A stretch of 64,000 nt of DNA. Origin: Bin34 sp963422415. GTDB lineage: Bacteria; Chloroflexota; Anaerolineae; Caldilineales; Caldilineaceae. The notes under the pieces were generated by a model, which did no database searches, was not told the origin of the DNA, and was given only the letters and a program-made list of their open reading frames with translations. The translations under genes were made by a program, and so were the position numbers. Location of the stretch: contig OY729430.1 in assembly GCA_963422415.1 (NCBI GenBank), forward strand, positions 2,852,001 through 2,916,000, read 5' to 3'. This document shows, one piece after another, positions 31,740 to 40,205 of this stretch (position 1 is its first letter; each line of letters starts with the position of its first letter).

Positions 31740-32720
31740 CTATTCCATGGGATAGCGCAGGCCCCATTGGGCCCTGACGATGTCCAGAGTCCGCATGATA
31801 TCCAAGGTCTCGTTCAAGGGCATGTCCAGACTTTCCTTGAGCCCTGCCCGCAGGCAGCGATTGACCTCCATGGCCTCATGGGCAAAGCCGTTGGTGATCA
31901 GCTCCGCTTCCACCGTGCGCGGCGCATGGCCCTCAATGGACACTTCGCATTTGTGGTTGAGCCAGAAAGGCCGGGGAATGCGAATCTGTCCCTTGGTGCC
32001 GGTCAGGAGGGCTTCCTGGGGGGTGTTGTCCCCGATGGAGGAATAACAGATGGCCATTTGCCCGTCCGGATATCCCAACAGCATACCGCCGCGCACATCA
32101 ATACCGTGCTGCACATGGGCCAGGGTTTCAATACGCGTAGGAGCGGTTTCAAAGAGATAGGAGGCCAAGGAAACAGGGTAGACGCCCAGGTCCAGCAAGG
32201 CTCCGCCGCCCAACGCCGGGTCCTTGATGCGACCGGACAGTGGTTGTGAACTGCGTGCGCCGAAGTCCGCGACCAACATGGTCAGATCCCCGATCGCGCC
32301 CTCCTTCACCATCTGTTTCACCTTCCGAATGATGGGAATGTAGCGTGTCCACATGGCTTCCATCAGAAACAGATCCCGCTGTCGGGCCAAGGCCACAAGC
32401 TCCGCGGCCTCCCGCAGGTTGATGGTGAACGGCTTTTCGCACAACACGGCCTTGCCAGCCTCCAAGGCCAACACGGTATGCTCCCGATGCAGATTATGCG
32501 GCGTGGCAACATAGATGACGTCCAAGTCCGGGTCTGTCACCAGCTCTTCATAGGTGTCGTACTGGCGGGGAATATGGAACCGTGCAGCCAATGCCTGACG
32601 GCGGGATGCGGTACGGGAACCGACCGCCAGAATCTCGCCGCCCTCTATTTCCTGAAATCCGGTCCCAAAGCGGGTGGCAATGCTGCCCGCACCGAGAAAT
32701 CCCCAGCGAATGTTGGACAT
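31740..32720 (-). CDS. Gfo/Idh/MocA family oxidoreductase, dihydrodiol dehydrogenase-like
   Basis: A 326-residue oxidoreductase with the N-terminal Rossmann motif FLGAGSIATRF and the family EKPF motif (VLCEKPFTIN, about residues 90-100). The central LMEAMWTRYIP is typical of the dimeric dihydrodiol dehydrogenase/xylose dehydrogenase-like branch. Strong ribosome site (AAGGAGG). It belongs to the same run as its neighbours, 17 bases after the ThuA-like gene. Confidence 0.88.
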   Translation of the reverse strand: MSNIRWGFLGAGSIATRFGTGFQEIEGGEILAVGSRTASRRQALAARFHIPRQYDTYEELVTDPDLDVIYVATPHNLHREHTVLALEAGKAVLCEKPFTINLREAAELVALARQRDLFLMEAMWTRYIPIIRKVKQMVKEGAIGDLTMLVADFGARSSQPLSGRIKDPALGGGALLDLGVYPVSLASYLFETAPTRIETLAHVQHGIDVRGGMLLGYPDGQMAICYSSIGDNTPQEALLTGTKGQIRIPRPFWLNHKCEVSIEGHAPRTVEAELITNGFAHEAMEVNRCLRAGLKESLDMPLNETLDIMRTLDIVRAQWGLRYPME

Positions 32721-32737
32721 GATGATCCCTCCTTGAC

Positions 32738-33391
32738 CTACAAGACTCCACCGGCCCAGAGCAGGCCGCGGCGGACCAGTTCCCGGGCTTCCGGCACATC
32801 AAAGTCCTTGGCGACGTGGCCCAGCGAGCAATAGAAGACGCGTCCGGCCCCGTATTGTCGCTTCCATGCCACCGGCATGACCGTGCCGTTCACCCACGGC
32901 GCCACTTCCGTATGGAACAGGGTCGTGGCCAGCACCTGGTTGCCCGGGTCCACATGCAGATAATACTGTTCCGAGTGCATGTCGAAGTCGGACAGGCCGG
33001 CAGTGATCGGATCGAGGTGGTTCGTGACGTTGACCCGATAGTCAATGATGTTGCCCGGATGGGCCACCCATTGACCTCCTGTCATCCATTGATATTCCGT
33101 ATTCAGGCGGAAGGCATCGCACATCCCGCCATGCCAACCTCCGCAGTTGACCCCGCCGCGAATAGCCTGCAACAGACCCTCTTCCTGTTCCTTGCCAAGC
33201 TGACTCATGGTCCAGGTAGAGACCACCAGATCCAGGGACTGCATGTATTCCCTGTCACAATACCGGTCAAGGTCATGGACAATGTCCACGTGGAAGCCGG
33301 AGGATTCCAACAACGGAGCGAATATCCGGGTGGTCTGCTCCGGTTCATGTCCTTCCCAGCCTCCCCAGTTCATCAGGGCCTTCTTGCACAT
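32738..33391 (-). CDS. ThuA-like domain protein
   Basis: A 217-residue protein with the ThuA-like, glutamine-amidotransferase-type fold, linked to trehalose and other sugar use; the exact activity of the family is not settled. Visible features are WGGWEGHEP near the start, WHGGMCDAF in the middle and the SEQYYLHVDP segment. The ATG at 33391 has AAGGAG upstream; an in-frame TTG at 33439 overlaps the kinase gene. Such proteins are often found beside Gfo/Idh/MocA oxidoreductases, as here. Confidence 0.85.
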   Translation of the reverse strand: MCKKALMNWGGWEGHEPEQTTRIFAPLLESSGFHVDIVHDLDRYCDREYMQSLDLVVSTWTMSQLGKEQEEGLLQAIRGGVNCGGWHGGMCDAFRLNTEYQWMTGGQWVAHPGNIIDYRVNVTNHLDPITAGLSDFDMHSEQYYLHVDPGNQVLATTLFHTEVAPWVNGTVMPVAWKRQYGAGRVFYCSLGHVAKDFDVPEARELVRRGLLWAGGVL

Positions 33392-33435
33392 GGGCAGTTT
33401 GCTCCTTGCATTGGTCTTCGATTCGTCAGCCAAAG

Positions 33436-34395
33436 TCAACGGGCGAGCGTGCCGCCACCCGATTGCAACAATGTCTCTATCTCCCGTGCGGTGGCGACCA
33501 GCATATCGCCGTGCTGAGTCAGAATCAGGGCCGCCAACAGCGTCCCGTACCTCAGGCCTTGCGACAGGTCATTATCCAGATATCCATGCAACACGCCCGC
33601 GGCCATGGCATCACCCGCTCCCAGGCGGTCCGCCACTTCCACCGGCAGCGCCTTCTCAAAGTGCTCGGTGTCAGCCTGCCGAGCCCAAACGCCTTCCGCC
33701 CCCGATGACATGACCGCCACCCCAGGCTGCACCAGGCACGCGAGCTGGCGCAGCCTGGATCGGGAGTCACCTGTAAAGCCGAAAACCATTTCCGCATCCT
33801 TCCTGCTGCAAAACAGGACATCCACCTGAGGCATGAGAGGCAGCAGAGCGGACCGGGCCGCGGCGGGAGACCACATTCTGGCCCGGAAGTTGACGTCCAA
33901 ACTGGTGGTGATGCCCCTGTCCCGCGCCTCCCCGAGAGATCTCTGGGTGCAGGCCAAGCCTTGGGACGACAGCGCGGGCGTGATTCCGCTCACATGGAAG
34001 TGGCGGGTGTCCATCAGTCTGCTCCAGTCGATCTGGTCCGGCGTCAGCCGGGCGGCGCAGGACTCGGCCCGGTCGTAGATGACTTCCGAATTGCGGGGCG
34101 ATCCGGCAAATTCCAGAAAATACAGTCCCGCCCGCCCTTCCGACGCCCAATGCACACATCCGAGGTCCACATTGGCCAGCCTGAGCCGATTGGCGATCAG
34201 CCGTCCCAAGGCATTGTCCGGCAGGGCGCCCCCCCAAGCGCAACGGCGGCCCAAACGGGCCAAGGCCGTTGCCACATTGCCTTCGGCGCCGCCCGGTTGC
34301 ACATCGAGAGTGCGAGTCAGCTCGAGGCGTTCCCCCGCCGGCACACTGAGACGCACCATGATCTCGCCGAGCGTTGTGATGTCAAACTGGGACAT
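33436..34395 (-). CDS. PfkB-family sugar kinase, 2-keto-3-deoxygluconate kinase-like
   Basis: A 319-residue ribokinase-family enzyme that phosphorylates a sugar or sugar acid with ATP. It starts FDITTLGEIMVRLS, has the first PfkB signature GGAEGNVATALARLG and the second signature with the catalytic Asp (DRLGAGDAMAAG, near residue 255). The pattern is closest to KDG kinases, which would fit a route from a sugar acid to KDG-6-phosphate; substrate assignment is inference. First gene of the five-gene run. Confidence 0.85.
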   Translation of the reverse strand: MSQFDITTLGEIMVRLSVPAGERLELTRTLDVQPGGAEGNVATALARLGRRCAWGGALPDNALGRLIANRLRLANVDLGCVHWASEGRAGLYFLEFAGSPRNSEVIYDRAESCAARLTPDQIDWSRLMDTRHFHVSGITPALSSQGLACTQRSLGEARDRGITTSLDVNFRARMWSPAAARSALLPLMPQVDVLFCSRKDAEMVFGFTGDSRSRLRQLACLVQPGVAVMSSGAEGVWARQADTEHFEKALPVEVADRLGAGDAMAAGVLHGYLDNDLSQGLRYGTLLAALILTQHGDMLVATAREIETLLQSGGGTLAR

Positions 34396-34552
34396 GAAGC
34401 CAACTCGCTGGTATATGACCGGACGGACAAGGCCGCGGGAATCTGACGGTGTCAGCTCTGCGAGCCTGGATGGGCCTATACTACTCTCCTAATCTTAAAG
34501 GCGCGCATCGCCGCGCGGGAAACAATGCTCCTTCCTGACAGTCAACCAGCCC

Positions 34553-35350
34553 ATGCACTCTCTGTCCTTTTCGTCGAACCTGCCAGCCTTCCAGTTCGAT
34601 ATCTTCCGAGGCCATCCGATCCGGGCGGTGGTCAGCACCCGCAAGGGAGGGGTCAGCCCCGCTCCCTGGAATTCGCTGAATTTCAGTGTCGTGCGAGGTG
34701 ATGATCCCAAGAATGTACATGTCAACCTGAGCCGCTTTGCCCATGCCTGTGGGTTTGACAGAGACGATCTCGTTGTGGCTCGGCAAGTGCGCGGGGATGG
34801 CATCCAGTCCGTATCGCACCGGATGCGCGGCCAAGGCATTGTAGGAACGGACGGATTGACGACCCGCGTCGCTGGCCTTCCTCTGCTGACCCTGTATGCC
34901 GACTGTGTGTCCATTGTAGTCTATGACGTGATCCGTCACGTCTTGGGAGTCTGTCATGCGGGCTGGCAAGGCACCACCCTGCAGATCGCCCGAAAACTCG
35001 TACAATGTCTGTCCAAGGACTATGGCACTGATCCCGCAGACTGTCTTTGTGGCCTTGGCCCCAGCATTGGTCCCGCCAGTTACGAGGTGGGCCCTGACGT
35101 CATTGCCGCGGTCCACGGCACCTTGCCTGCCGCGGCAAGCCTATTGCAGCCTGCGGAAAGGGCAGGACATGCCTACCTAGACCTGTGGCAGGCCAATCTG
35201 AACCAATTGGTGACTGCGGGCGTGCCGGCGGCACAGACGGAAGTCAGTGGCATGGACACCGCGCAAATGACGGACATTTTCTTCTCCCATAGGGCGGAGC
35301 AGGGTCAATGCGGCCTGTTTGGGCTGCTGTGCTGGCTTGAGGAATCATAG
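34553..35350 (+). CDS. pgeF: Laccase-domain purine nucleoside phosphorylase (YfiH/PgeF)
   Basis: A 265-residue protein of the DUF152 family, active as a purine nucleoside phosphorylase/adenosine deaminase and implicated in peptidoglycan editing. The zinc-ligand region is visible: LYADCVSIV (Cys) and VCHAGWQGT (His), with a further His nearby. The start has no good ribosome site. It opens the yggS-proC-yggT cluster, the usual neighbourhood of this gene. Confidence 0.9.
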   Translation: MHSLSFSSNLPAFQFDIFRGHPIRAVVSTRKGGVSPAPWNSLNFSVVRGDDPKNVHVNLSRFAHACGFDRDDLVVARQVRGDGIQSVSHRMRGQGIVGTDGLTTRVAGLPLLTLYADCVSIVVYDVIRHVLGVCHAGWQGTTLQIARKLVQCLSKDYGTDPADCLCGLGPSIGPASYEVGPDVIAAVHGTLPAAASLLQPAERAGHAYLDLWQANLNQLVTAGVPAAQTEVSGMDTAQMTDIFFSHRAEQGQCGLFGLLCWLEES

Positions 35351-35362
35351 GGAGCGGCCAAC

Positions 35363-36103
35363 ATGTACGGGATCCCCGCCGGAACCTCCCCTTCACAGGC
35401 GAGACCGCCGCTGGAGGACAGAGCAGCCCAGGTACGGCAGCGGATAGAAGAGAGCTGTCACAAGGTCGGCCGCACCCTCGCCGAGGTGCAGCTGGTCGCC
35501 GTATCGAAAACCATGCCCGACGCGCTGGTGCGGCAGGCGGCCCTGTGCGGCCTGCACCGCCTTGGAGAAAACCGGCCCGAAGCCTTGGCGGCACGCTTGG
35601 AGAGTCCCATGCTGCAGAATCTGGAGATAGAGTGGCACCTGATCGGCCCCTTGCAAAGCCGCAAAGTGAAGCGGGTGCCGACCTGCATTGGCATGATCCA
35701 CAGTGTCGACCGGTTCAAGACCGCGACGCTGCTGTCGCAACTCGGCAGACGCCTGCATCGCAAGTTCCCGATCCTGTTGCAAGTCAACCCCGCGCAGGAG
35801 GATCGCAAACAGGGCCTTCCCCTGACCGATGTCGAGAGCATGGCCCTCGCCATATCCGAATTGCCCGGCGTGGAGATTCAAGGCCTGATGGCTATGACCC
35901 CCCAGGGGGCGTCGGAAAGCGACTTGAGAAGACACTTTGGGAACACGCGGGAAACCATGGCAACCCTGCACTCGCATCTTCCTCAGATTCCTTGGCAACA
36001 CCTCTCCATGGGCATGTCGCAGGATTTCGAAATCGCGGTGGAGGAAGGCGCTACAATCGCCCGGGTCGGCACAGCTATTTTCGGCACGCGTCCCGTCAAG
36101 TAA
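35363..36103 (+). CDS. yggS: PLP homeostasis protein (YggS/PROSC family)
   Basis: PLP-binding barrel protein of 246 residues that helps control free pyridoxal phosphate. The lysine that holds PLP is in LVAVSKTMP (about residues 49-57); RLGENRPEAL, IEWHLIGPLQSRK and the C-terminal LSMGMSQDFEIAVEEG are family blocks. The ATG follows GGGAG and lies 12 bases after pgeF. Co-occurrence with proC and yggT is the standard order in many bacteria. Confidence 0.94.
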   Translation: MYGIPAGTSPSQARPPLEDRAAQVRQRIEESCHKVGRTLAEVQLVAVSKTMPDALVRQAALCGLHRLGENRPEALAARLESPMLQNLEIEWHLIGPLQSRKVKRVPTCIGMIHSVDRFKTATLLSQLGRRLHRKFPILLQVNPAQEDRKQGLPLTDVESMALAISELPGVEIQGLMAMTPQGASESDLRRHFGNTRETMATLHSHLPQIPWQHLSMGMSQDFEIAVEEGATIARVGTAIFGTRPVK

Positions 36104-36113
36104 AGAGTTGCCC

Positions 36114-36929
36114 ATGCTGGAACAAACGAAAATCCTTTTTGTCGGCGGAGGGGCTATGGGCTCCGCGATTGTGCGCGGCCTCTTGGCAACTGGTGCGGCC
36201 CAGCCTGCCCAAATCAGCGTGATTGAACCCATCGCGGCGCAACGGCAGGCCTTGGAAGAGGAGTTCAGCCTGACGGGCTACGCGGATTTCCAGGACGCGC
36301 CCGGGGATCAGGATGTGGCCGTCCTCTGTTTGAAGCCCCAAGTGTTTGACCGAATCGGCGACGAGATTGGGGCGTTCCTGCATCCGCAAACGGTCTTGGT
36401 ATCCATCATGGCCGGCATCTCGGTAGCACAGCTGTGCACCGCCACGAGCCTGACTCGAGTCGTCCGAGCCATGCCCAACACACCAGCCCAAGTCATGGCC
36501 GGCATGACGGTGTGGACATCCACCCCTGAAGTGAGCGCCGTGGAGCGACAGACCGTGAGTGATCTCTTCGATGCCATTGGGACTCAGCTGCATACCGCCC
36601 ACGAAGAGGATCTGGACAGGGCCACGGCCATCAACGGGTCCGGTCCGGGCTTTCTCCTGCTGGTGCTGGAAGCCTTCATTGACGCGGGCGTGCATGTAGG
36701 CTTTGGCCGCGAAGCTGCCACCCGGCTGGCCACCGAGACTTTCTACGGCACAGCCAAGCTGCAGCGGGAGCGACAGGACGTTCATCCTGCAGTGCAACGC
36801 AACAATGTCACTTCTCCGGCAGGCACGACGGCGGTCGGACTACAAACACTGGAAGAGGCCGGACTGAGAGCCTCCATTGTCAACGCCGTGGTGGCGGCTT
36901 ATGAACGCAGCCGTGCCCTCGGTTCCTGA
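36114..36929 (+). CDS. proC: Pyrroline-5-carboxylate reductase
   Basis: Last step of proline synthesis, reducing pyrroline-5-carboxylate with NAD(P)H. From the ATG at 36114 it is 271 residues, the family length; the frame extends upstream but only through yggS. The Rossmann motif FVGGGAMGSAIVRGL is N-terminal, followed by VRAMPNTPAQV and the C-terminal substrate loop, whose SPAGTTAVGLQTLEEAGL pattern is intact. It begins 10 bases after yggS. Confidence 0.96.
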   Translation: MLEQTKILFVGGGAMGSAIVRGLLATGAAQPAQISVIEPIAAQRQALEEEFSLTGYADFQDAPGDQDVAVLCLKPQVFDRIGDEIGAFLHPQTVLVSIMAGISVAQLCTATSLTRVVRAMPNTPAQVMAGMTVWTSTPEVSAVERQTVSDLFDAIGTQLHTAHEEDLDRATAINGSGPGFLLLVLEAFIDAGVHVGFGREAATRLATETFYGTAKLQRERQDVHPAVQRNNVTSPAGTTAVGLQTLEEAGLRASIVNAVVAAYERSRALGS

Positions 36930-36952
36930 ATCATATCGCTTGGAGGAAATCC

Positions 36953-37195
36953 ATGTTTCCACTTCTGTCCAGTCTCCTGTCCATCTACTCCTTCCTGATT
37001 TTGATTCGCATATTCATGACATGGATTCCGAATCTGGACTATTCGTTGGCCCCAGTGCAGCTGCTGTTACAGATCACGGACCCGATCCTTGGGTTCGCGC
37101 GGCGCTACATTCCGCCAGTCGGCATGGTCGATCTGTCCCCCACCATCGTCCTTATAGTCCTCTTTTTTCTTGCACGCACCCTCAACGGCCTGTAA
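36953..37195 (+). CDS. yggT: YggT family membrane protein
   Basis: A small integral membrane protein (80 residues, two hydrophobic segments at about 4-22 and 58-78) of the YggT family, of unsettled function. The conserved middle, TDPILGFARRYIPPVG, is clear. The ATG has a strong GGAGG site. It lies 23 bases after proC. Confidence 0.92.
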   Translation: MFPLLSSLLSIYSFLILIRIFMTWIPNLDYSLAPVQLLLQITDPILGFARRYIPPVGMVDLSPTIVLIVLFFLARTLNGL

Positions 37196-37219
37196 GCGAA
37201 AGCAGCAAATCCACGCCTG

Positions 37220-37951
37220 ATGTTCAGACTGCTGCGCTGGGGGTTTTACCTCCTGATCCTGTTGGTGGGTCTGGGAGGATTGCAATACGGTTACAGTTGG
37301 GTAGCGGAAATCGGTTTCCTGAACCTGCCCCCAAGTCCCATCCCGTTCTTGCAACCCACGTCCAGCCAGGGATCCGTCACCTTTGGCGGCATAGACCAGA
37401 CACAACTGCGATCCGGCGATTCCTTGCCTGGCACGGACATTTCTCTCCAAAGTCTGAGCGCGAATGCCGCGGAATTCTCGTTTGCTCACCAAGGCGCTCG
37501 CTCCCTGAAGCCGGGAGACTCGGTGACTTACGCAGGCCCTTGGAGCCAGATGGCGGCGACGGAGTACAGCTACAACGGCCGCGTCCTGCGCGTTTCGGAA
37601 ACGGAAGTTACGCTGGGGGCGTTCTATTCGTTGAAAATTCACGATGTCTCCCCCGTGTCCGGCAATACGCAGGCGAATGACGGAACTGTCTATACAGTTC
37701 TGATTCGCACCACCGATGGGGATGACATAGCCGGTACATCCCTTTCCTACATGGGCCGTCACAAGAGTGGTGGCGCTCTCATCTCGGGTTTGGAAACCGG
37801 AACCTACGACAAGTTCTCCGTAGGTGACAGTCTGAACTGGTCGGGGCAATTGCGCCCCGATCTAGGGGTACGCTATAATCTGCGCGTAGTTTTTTACACC
37901 GATTCCTACATTCAACTGGGAGGTACCGTAACCTTGGTCCGCACTGCATAA
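37220..37951 (+). CDS. Membrane-anchored unknown protein with three GDS repeats
   Basis: A 243-residue protein I do not recognise. Residues 5-25 are a single hydrophobic helix (signal anchor or uncleaved signal peptide), so the rest probably faces outside. The outer part is rich in Ser, Gly, Thr and alternating hydrophobic residues, suggesting beta structure. A motif GDS[L/V] preceded by Ser, Pro or Val-Gly recurs at residues 66-68, 99-101 and 202-204, each followed by a run ending in alternating beta residues, which may mark repeated domains. It lies 24 bases after yggT with no clear ribosome site. Confidence 0.6.
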   Translation: MFRLLRWGFYLLILLVGLGGLQYGYSWVAEIGFLNLPPSPIPFLQPTSSQGSVTFGGIDQTQLRSGDSLPGTDISLQSLSANAAEFSFAHQGARSLKPGDSVTYAGPWSQMAATEYSYNGRVLRVSETEVTLGAFYSLKIHDVSPVSGNTQANDGTVYTVLIRTTDGDDIAGTSLSYMGRHKSGGALISGLETGTYDKFSVGDSLNWSGQLRPDLGVRYNLRVVFYTDSYIQLGGTVTLVRTA

Positions 37952-37990
37952 AGCCATGTCATCCCCCTTTTCCTGATCGAGGACATCGTC

Positions 37991-39052
37991 ATGACCACCA
38001 TTGACACCACCATTGATGCCCCCATTGATCCCAGCCAACTCGCAGGAACTTCAACCCCCTCTTCCGAAGCGCGCGATCAAGCTGTGGCCAATATGCCGGC
38101 CATCGCCGCCGACTACTACAATCTGACTGAAGATGACGGCTGGCCCGTCGCCGGCCTGTTGGTGATGCTGGATCGTCACCAGCAACCGGTGCGCGCGGAA
38201 GTGCATCTGTATGACAACACCCAGGGACGACGCCAGGACGACGCCTTGCACAACGCAAATCGGCTCCTGATCACCAAGTACTGGAGCCATTCGGAAGAGG
38301 AAAGCCGCATACCGCTGCGTGTCATGCGCACCAAACAAGACCTGGACACGTTGACCGTACAGCTGAATGTCAACGAACAGGTGACGCTAGCTCCCACCGC
38401 CGCTCCTTTCTGGCAGAACCGCACCACCGTGGCTCTGGCCATTGTCGGCCTCCTGCTGATAGCCGCCATCACTTCCAGTCTGCTGATCCTGCGGGACCGA
38501 TCGAGCTCTCCTGCAATTGCCGCAGCGCCTGCGGGTGCAGAAAACAGCAGGATGGCAGTGAGCGGCATGACGGGGTTCAATACCACCGATGCGGCCTACC
38601 TAGACGCGATGGCGGGCGACTACACTCTGCCTCTTGCCTCTGTGGCGGACACGGAGCCGGTTGAGGGGCCAGTGGCAACCGCAGCGGAACCGGCGGCGGA
38701 CCAGCCCAGTTCGGCCATGGTTCCGGCGGCGGCCGAGGAATATGTCAACCCCTTTCCTTTCGAATCCAACGACTTGGAACCGAGCGCTGTGGCATACCAG
38801 TTCAGTCTCGGGGACAAGGCCCAGGTCACCGCAACGGCATTGGCAGTCCAACGGATTCCGGACCCGGACGATGAACACTCCATCCACTGGTTGACCCAAG
38901 GCACGAAGATCGAGATGATTGGAGGCCCGGTCTGGCAGGAAGGCATAGGGGATACCATCGTGTGGTGGTTCGCCCGGTCCGTAGAAGGCAAGGAAGGCTG
39001 GATGGCGGCAAACGGCGGCAATGGCCAACGTTTTCTGGAACCCCTCCAGTAG
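37991..39052 (+). CDS. Single-pass membrane protein of unknown function with SH3-like C-terminus
   Basis: A 353-residue protein without a recognised family. Residues 1-140 form an acidic cytosolic-type domain, 146-167 a transmembrane helix, 170-265 a low-complexity Ala/Pro/Glu linker, and 270-353 a compact domain with GTKIEMIGGPVW and the ending VEGKEGWMAANG, which reads like a bacterial SH3 domain. With the helix single and central, the C-terminal domain probably faces outside. The ATG has GAGG upstream; the gene is 39 bases after the GDS-repeat gene and probably co-transcribed. Confidence 0.6.
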   Translation: MTTIDTTIDAPIDPSQLAGTSTPSSEARDQAVANMPAIAADYYNLTEDDGWPVAGLLVMLDRHQQPVRAEVHLYDNTQGRRQDDALHNANRLLITKYWSHSEEESRIPLRVMRTKQDLDTLTVQLNVNEQVTLAPTAAPFWQNRTTVALAIVGLLLIAAITSSLLILRDRSSSPAIAAAPAGAENSRMAVSGMTGFNTTDAAYLDAMAGDYTLPLASVADTEPVEGPVATAAEPAADQPSSAMVPAAAEEYVNPFPFESNDLEPSAVAYQFSLGDKAQVTATALAVQRIPDPDDEHSIHWLTQGTKIEMIGGPVWQEGIGDTIVWWFARSVEGKEGWMAANGGNGQRFLEPLQ

Positions 39053-39085
39053 TAGAGGCGAAGCGGTTCGCCCAAGGCAAAAGCG

Positions 39086-39115
39086 GCAAGCGGCGGCCCA
39101 TGGGCCGCCGCTTGC
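39086..39115 (-). terminator. Perfect 30-base palindrome between convergent genes
   Basis: GCAAGCGGCGGCCCA is followed directly by its own complement, forming a 30-base perfect palindrome. It lies between the plus-strand gene ending at 39052 and the ABC ATPase gene on the minus strand, whose stop codon it overlaps. On the minus strand it runs into CGCTTTTGCC, so it is likely the end of the thiamine-importer transcript. Confidence 0.6.
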
Positions 39116-40203
39116 TATGCCACAAGCAATTGCATGCGTGCCCGCGCCAGGTGCAGGGATAGGGGTTCGGCCTCGGCGATGCTGGCTGTCAATTCCTCCA
39201 ACAGACGCGCAGACGTCTCGGCGGCCACCAGATCAAGAACCATGGGCCAGGTCTGCGGGCGGACGCCGGAATCCAAGGCGTTCACTCGCAGTTCGTAGTA
39301 GCGACCCCGAAAAGTCAGATCCCGGACTTGAACGGGCACTGCAATGGCATCCTGACTCGATTGCCAAGGCTGAGTCACGAGGGCATCGGGCCGAATCAGG
39401 ATGTAGGCTGCGGGTCCCGTCCGCTCAAACTCCCGTTGCAACCAACTCGGCAACTTGTCCACGGCGGGTCCTGCACAAGGAAACAGGTTGACCATGCGCA
39501 AAAAGCGGGCTGCATACGCGGTGCCAGGGTCCTGATACAGATCTTGAGGAGGGCCTTGCCGGATGATGCATCCGTCGTGCAGCAGAGCGATGCGATCGGC
39601 AATGGCATAGGCCTCTTCCTGATCGTGCGTGACGTACAGGGCGGTCATGGACAATCCCTGCAGAAGATCCTTGACCTCCTGCACCAGATCCTCTCGCAGC
39701 TTGCGGTCCAAGGACGCCAAGGGTTCATCCAGCAACAGAAAACGCGGATTCGGGGCCAGGCTGCGCGCCAACGCCACGCGCTGACTCTCGCCGCCGCTCA
39801 ATTCCTGAATGCCGCGCGCAGCATAGCCAGGCATGCGAACCAAGTCCAGCAGCTCCGCAACCCGATCCGGGATGGAGGCCCGACTCCATCCCTGTCTTCG
39901 CAAGCCATAGGCAATGTTGTCCCCTACGTTCATGTGAGGAAACAGCACATGGTCCTGAAACATGAAGCCAATCCGGCGCCGATGGGACGCCAGTCCCTGA
40001 ATTTCCCTTCCCTCCAACCGCATGTCCCCTGCATCCGCCCTTTCCAGGCCTGCCAGTACACGGAGCAGCGTGGTCTTGCCGCAGCCACTGGCGCCCAGGA
40101 GACATACGATCTCTCCCGCCTGGACATCCAGATCGAAGCCTTGTAGAACCGGCAAGTCCGGGACAAAAGCCTTGGCAACGCCCCGCAGGCTCAGAAAGGC
40201 CAT
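39115..40203 (-). CDS. thiQ: Thiamine ABC transporter ATP-binding protein (ThiQ-like)
   Basis: ATPase of the importer, 362 residues. Walker A GASGCGKTT, signature LSGGESQRVALAR and Walker B LLLDEPLASLD followed by the switch His (VTHDQEE) are all intact, so it is catalytically complete. A C-terminal TOBE-like regulatory domain of about 120 residues makes it longer than classical ThiQ (about 230) and more like PotA/FbpC-type ATPases. Substrate assignment to thiamine rests on the TPP riboswitch upstream, not on this sequence. It starts 2 bases after the permease gene. Confidence 0.8.
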   Translation of the reverse strand: MAFLSLRGVAKAFVPDLPVLQGFDLDVQAGEIVCLLGASGCGKTTLLRVLAGLERADAGDMRLEGREIQGLASHRRRIGFMFQDHVLFPHMNVGDNIAYGLRRQGWSRASIPDRVAELLDLVRMPGYAARGIQELSGGESQRVALARSLAPNPRFLLLDEPLASLDRKLREDLVQEVKDLLQGLSMTALYVTHDQEEAYAIADRIALLHDGCIIRQGPPQDLYQDPGTAYAARFLRMVNLFPCAGPAVDKLPSWLQREFERTGPAAYILIRPDALVTQPWQSSQDAIAVPVQVRDLTFRGRYYELRVNALDSGVRPQTWPMVLDLVAAETSARLLEELTASIAEAEPLSLHLARARMQLLVA

Positions 40204-40205
40204 AT

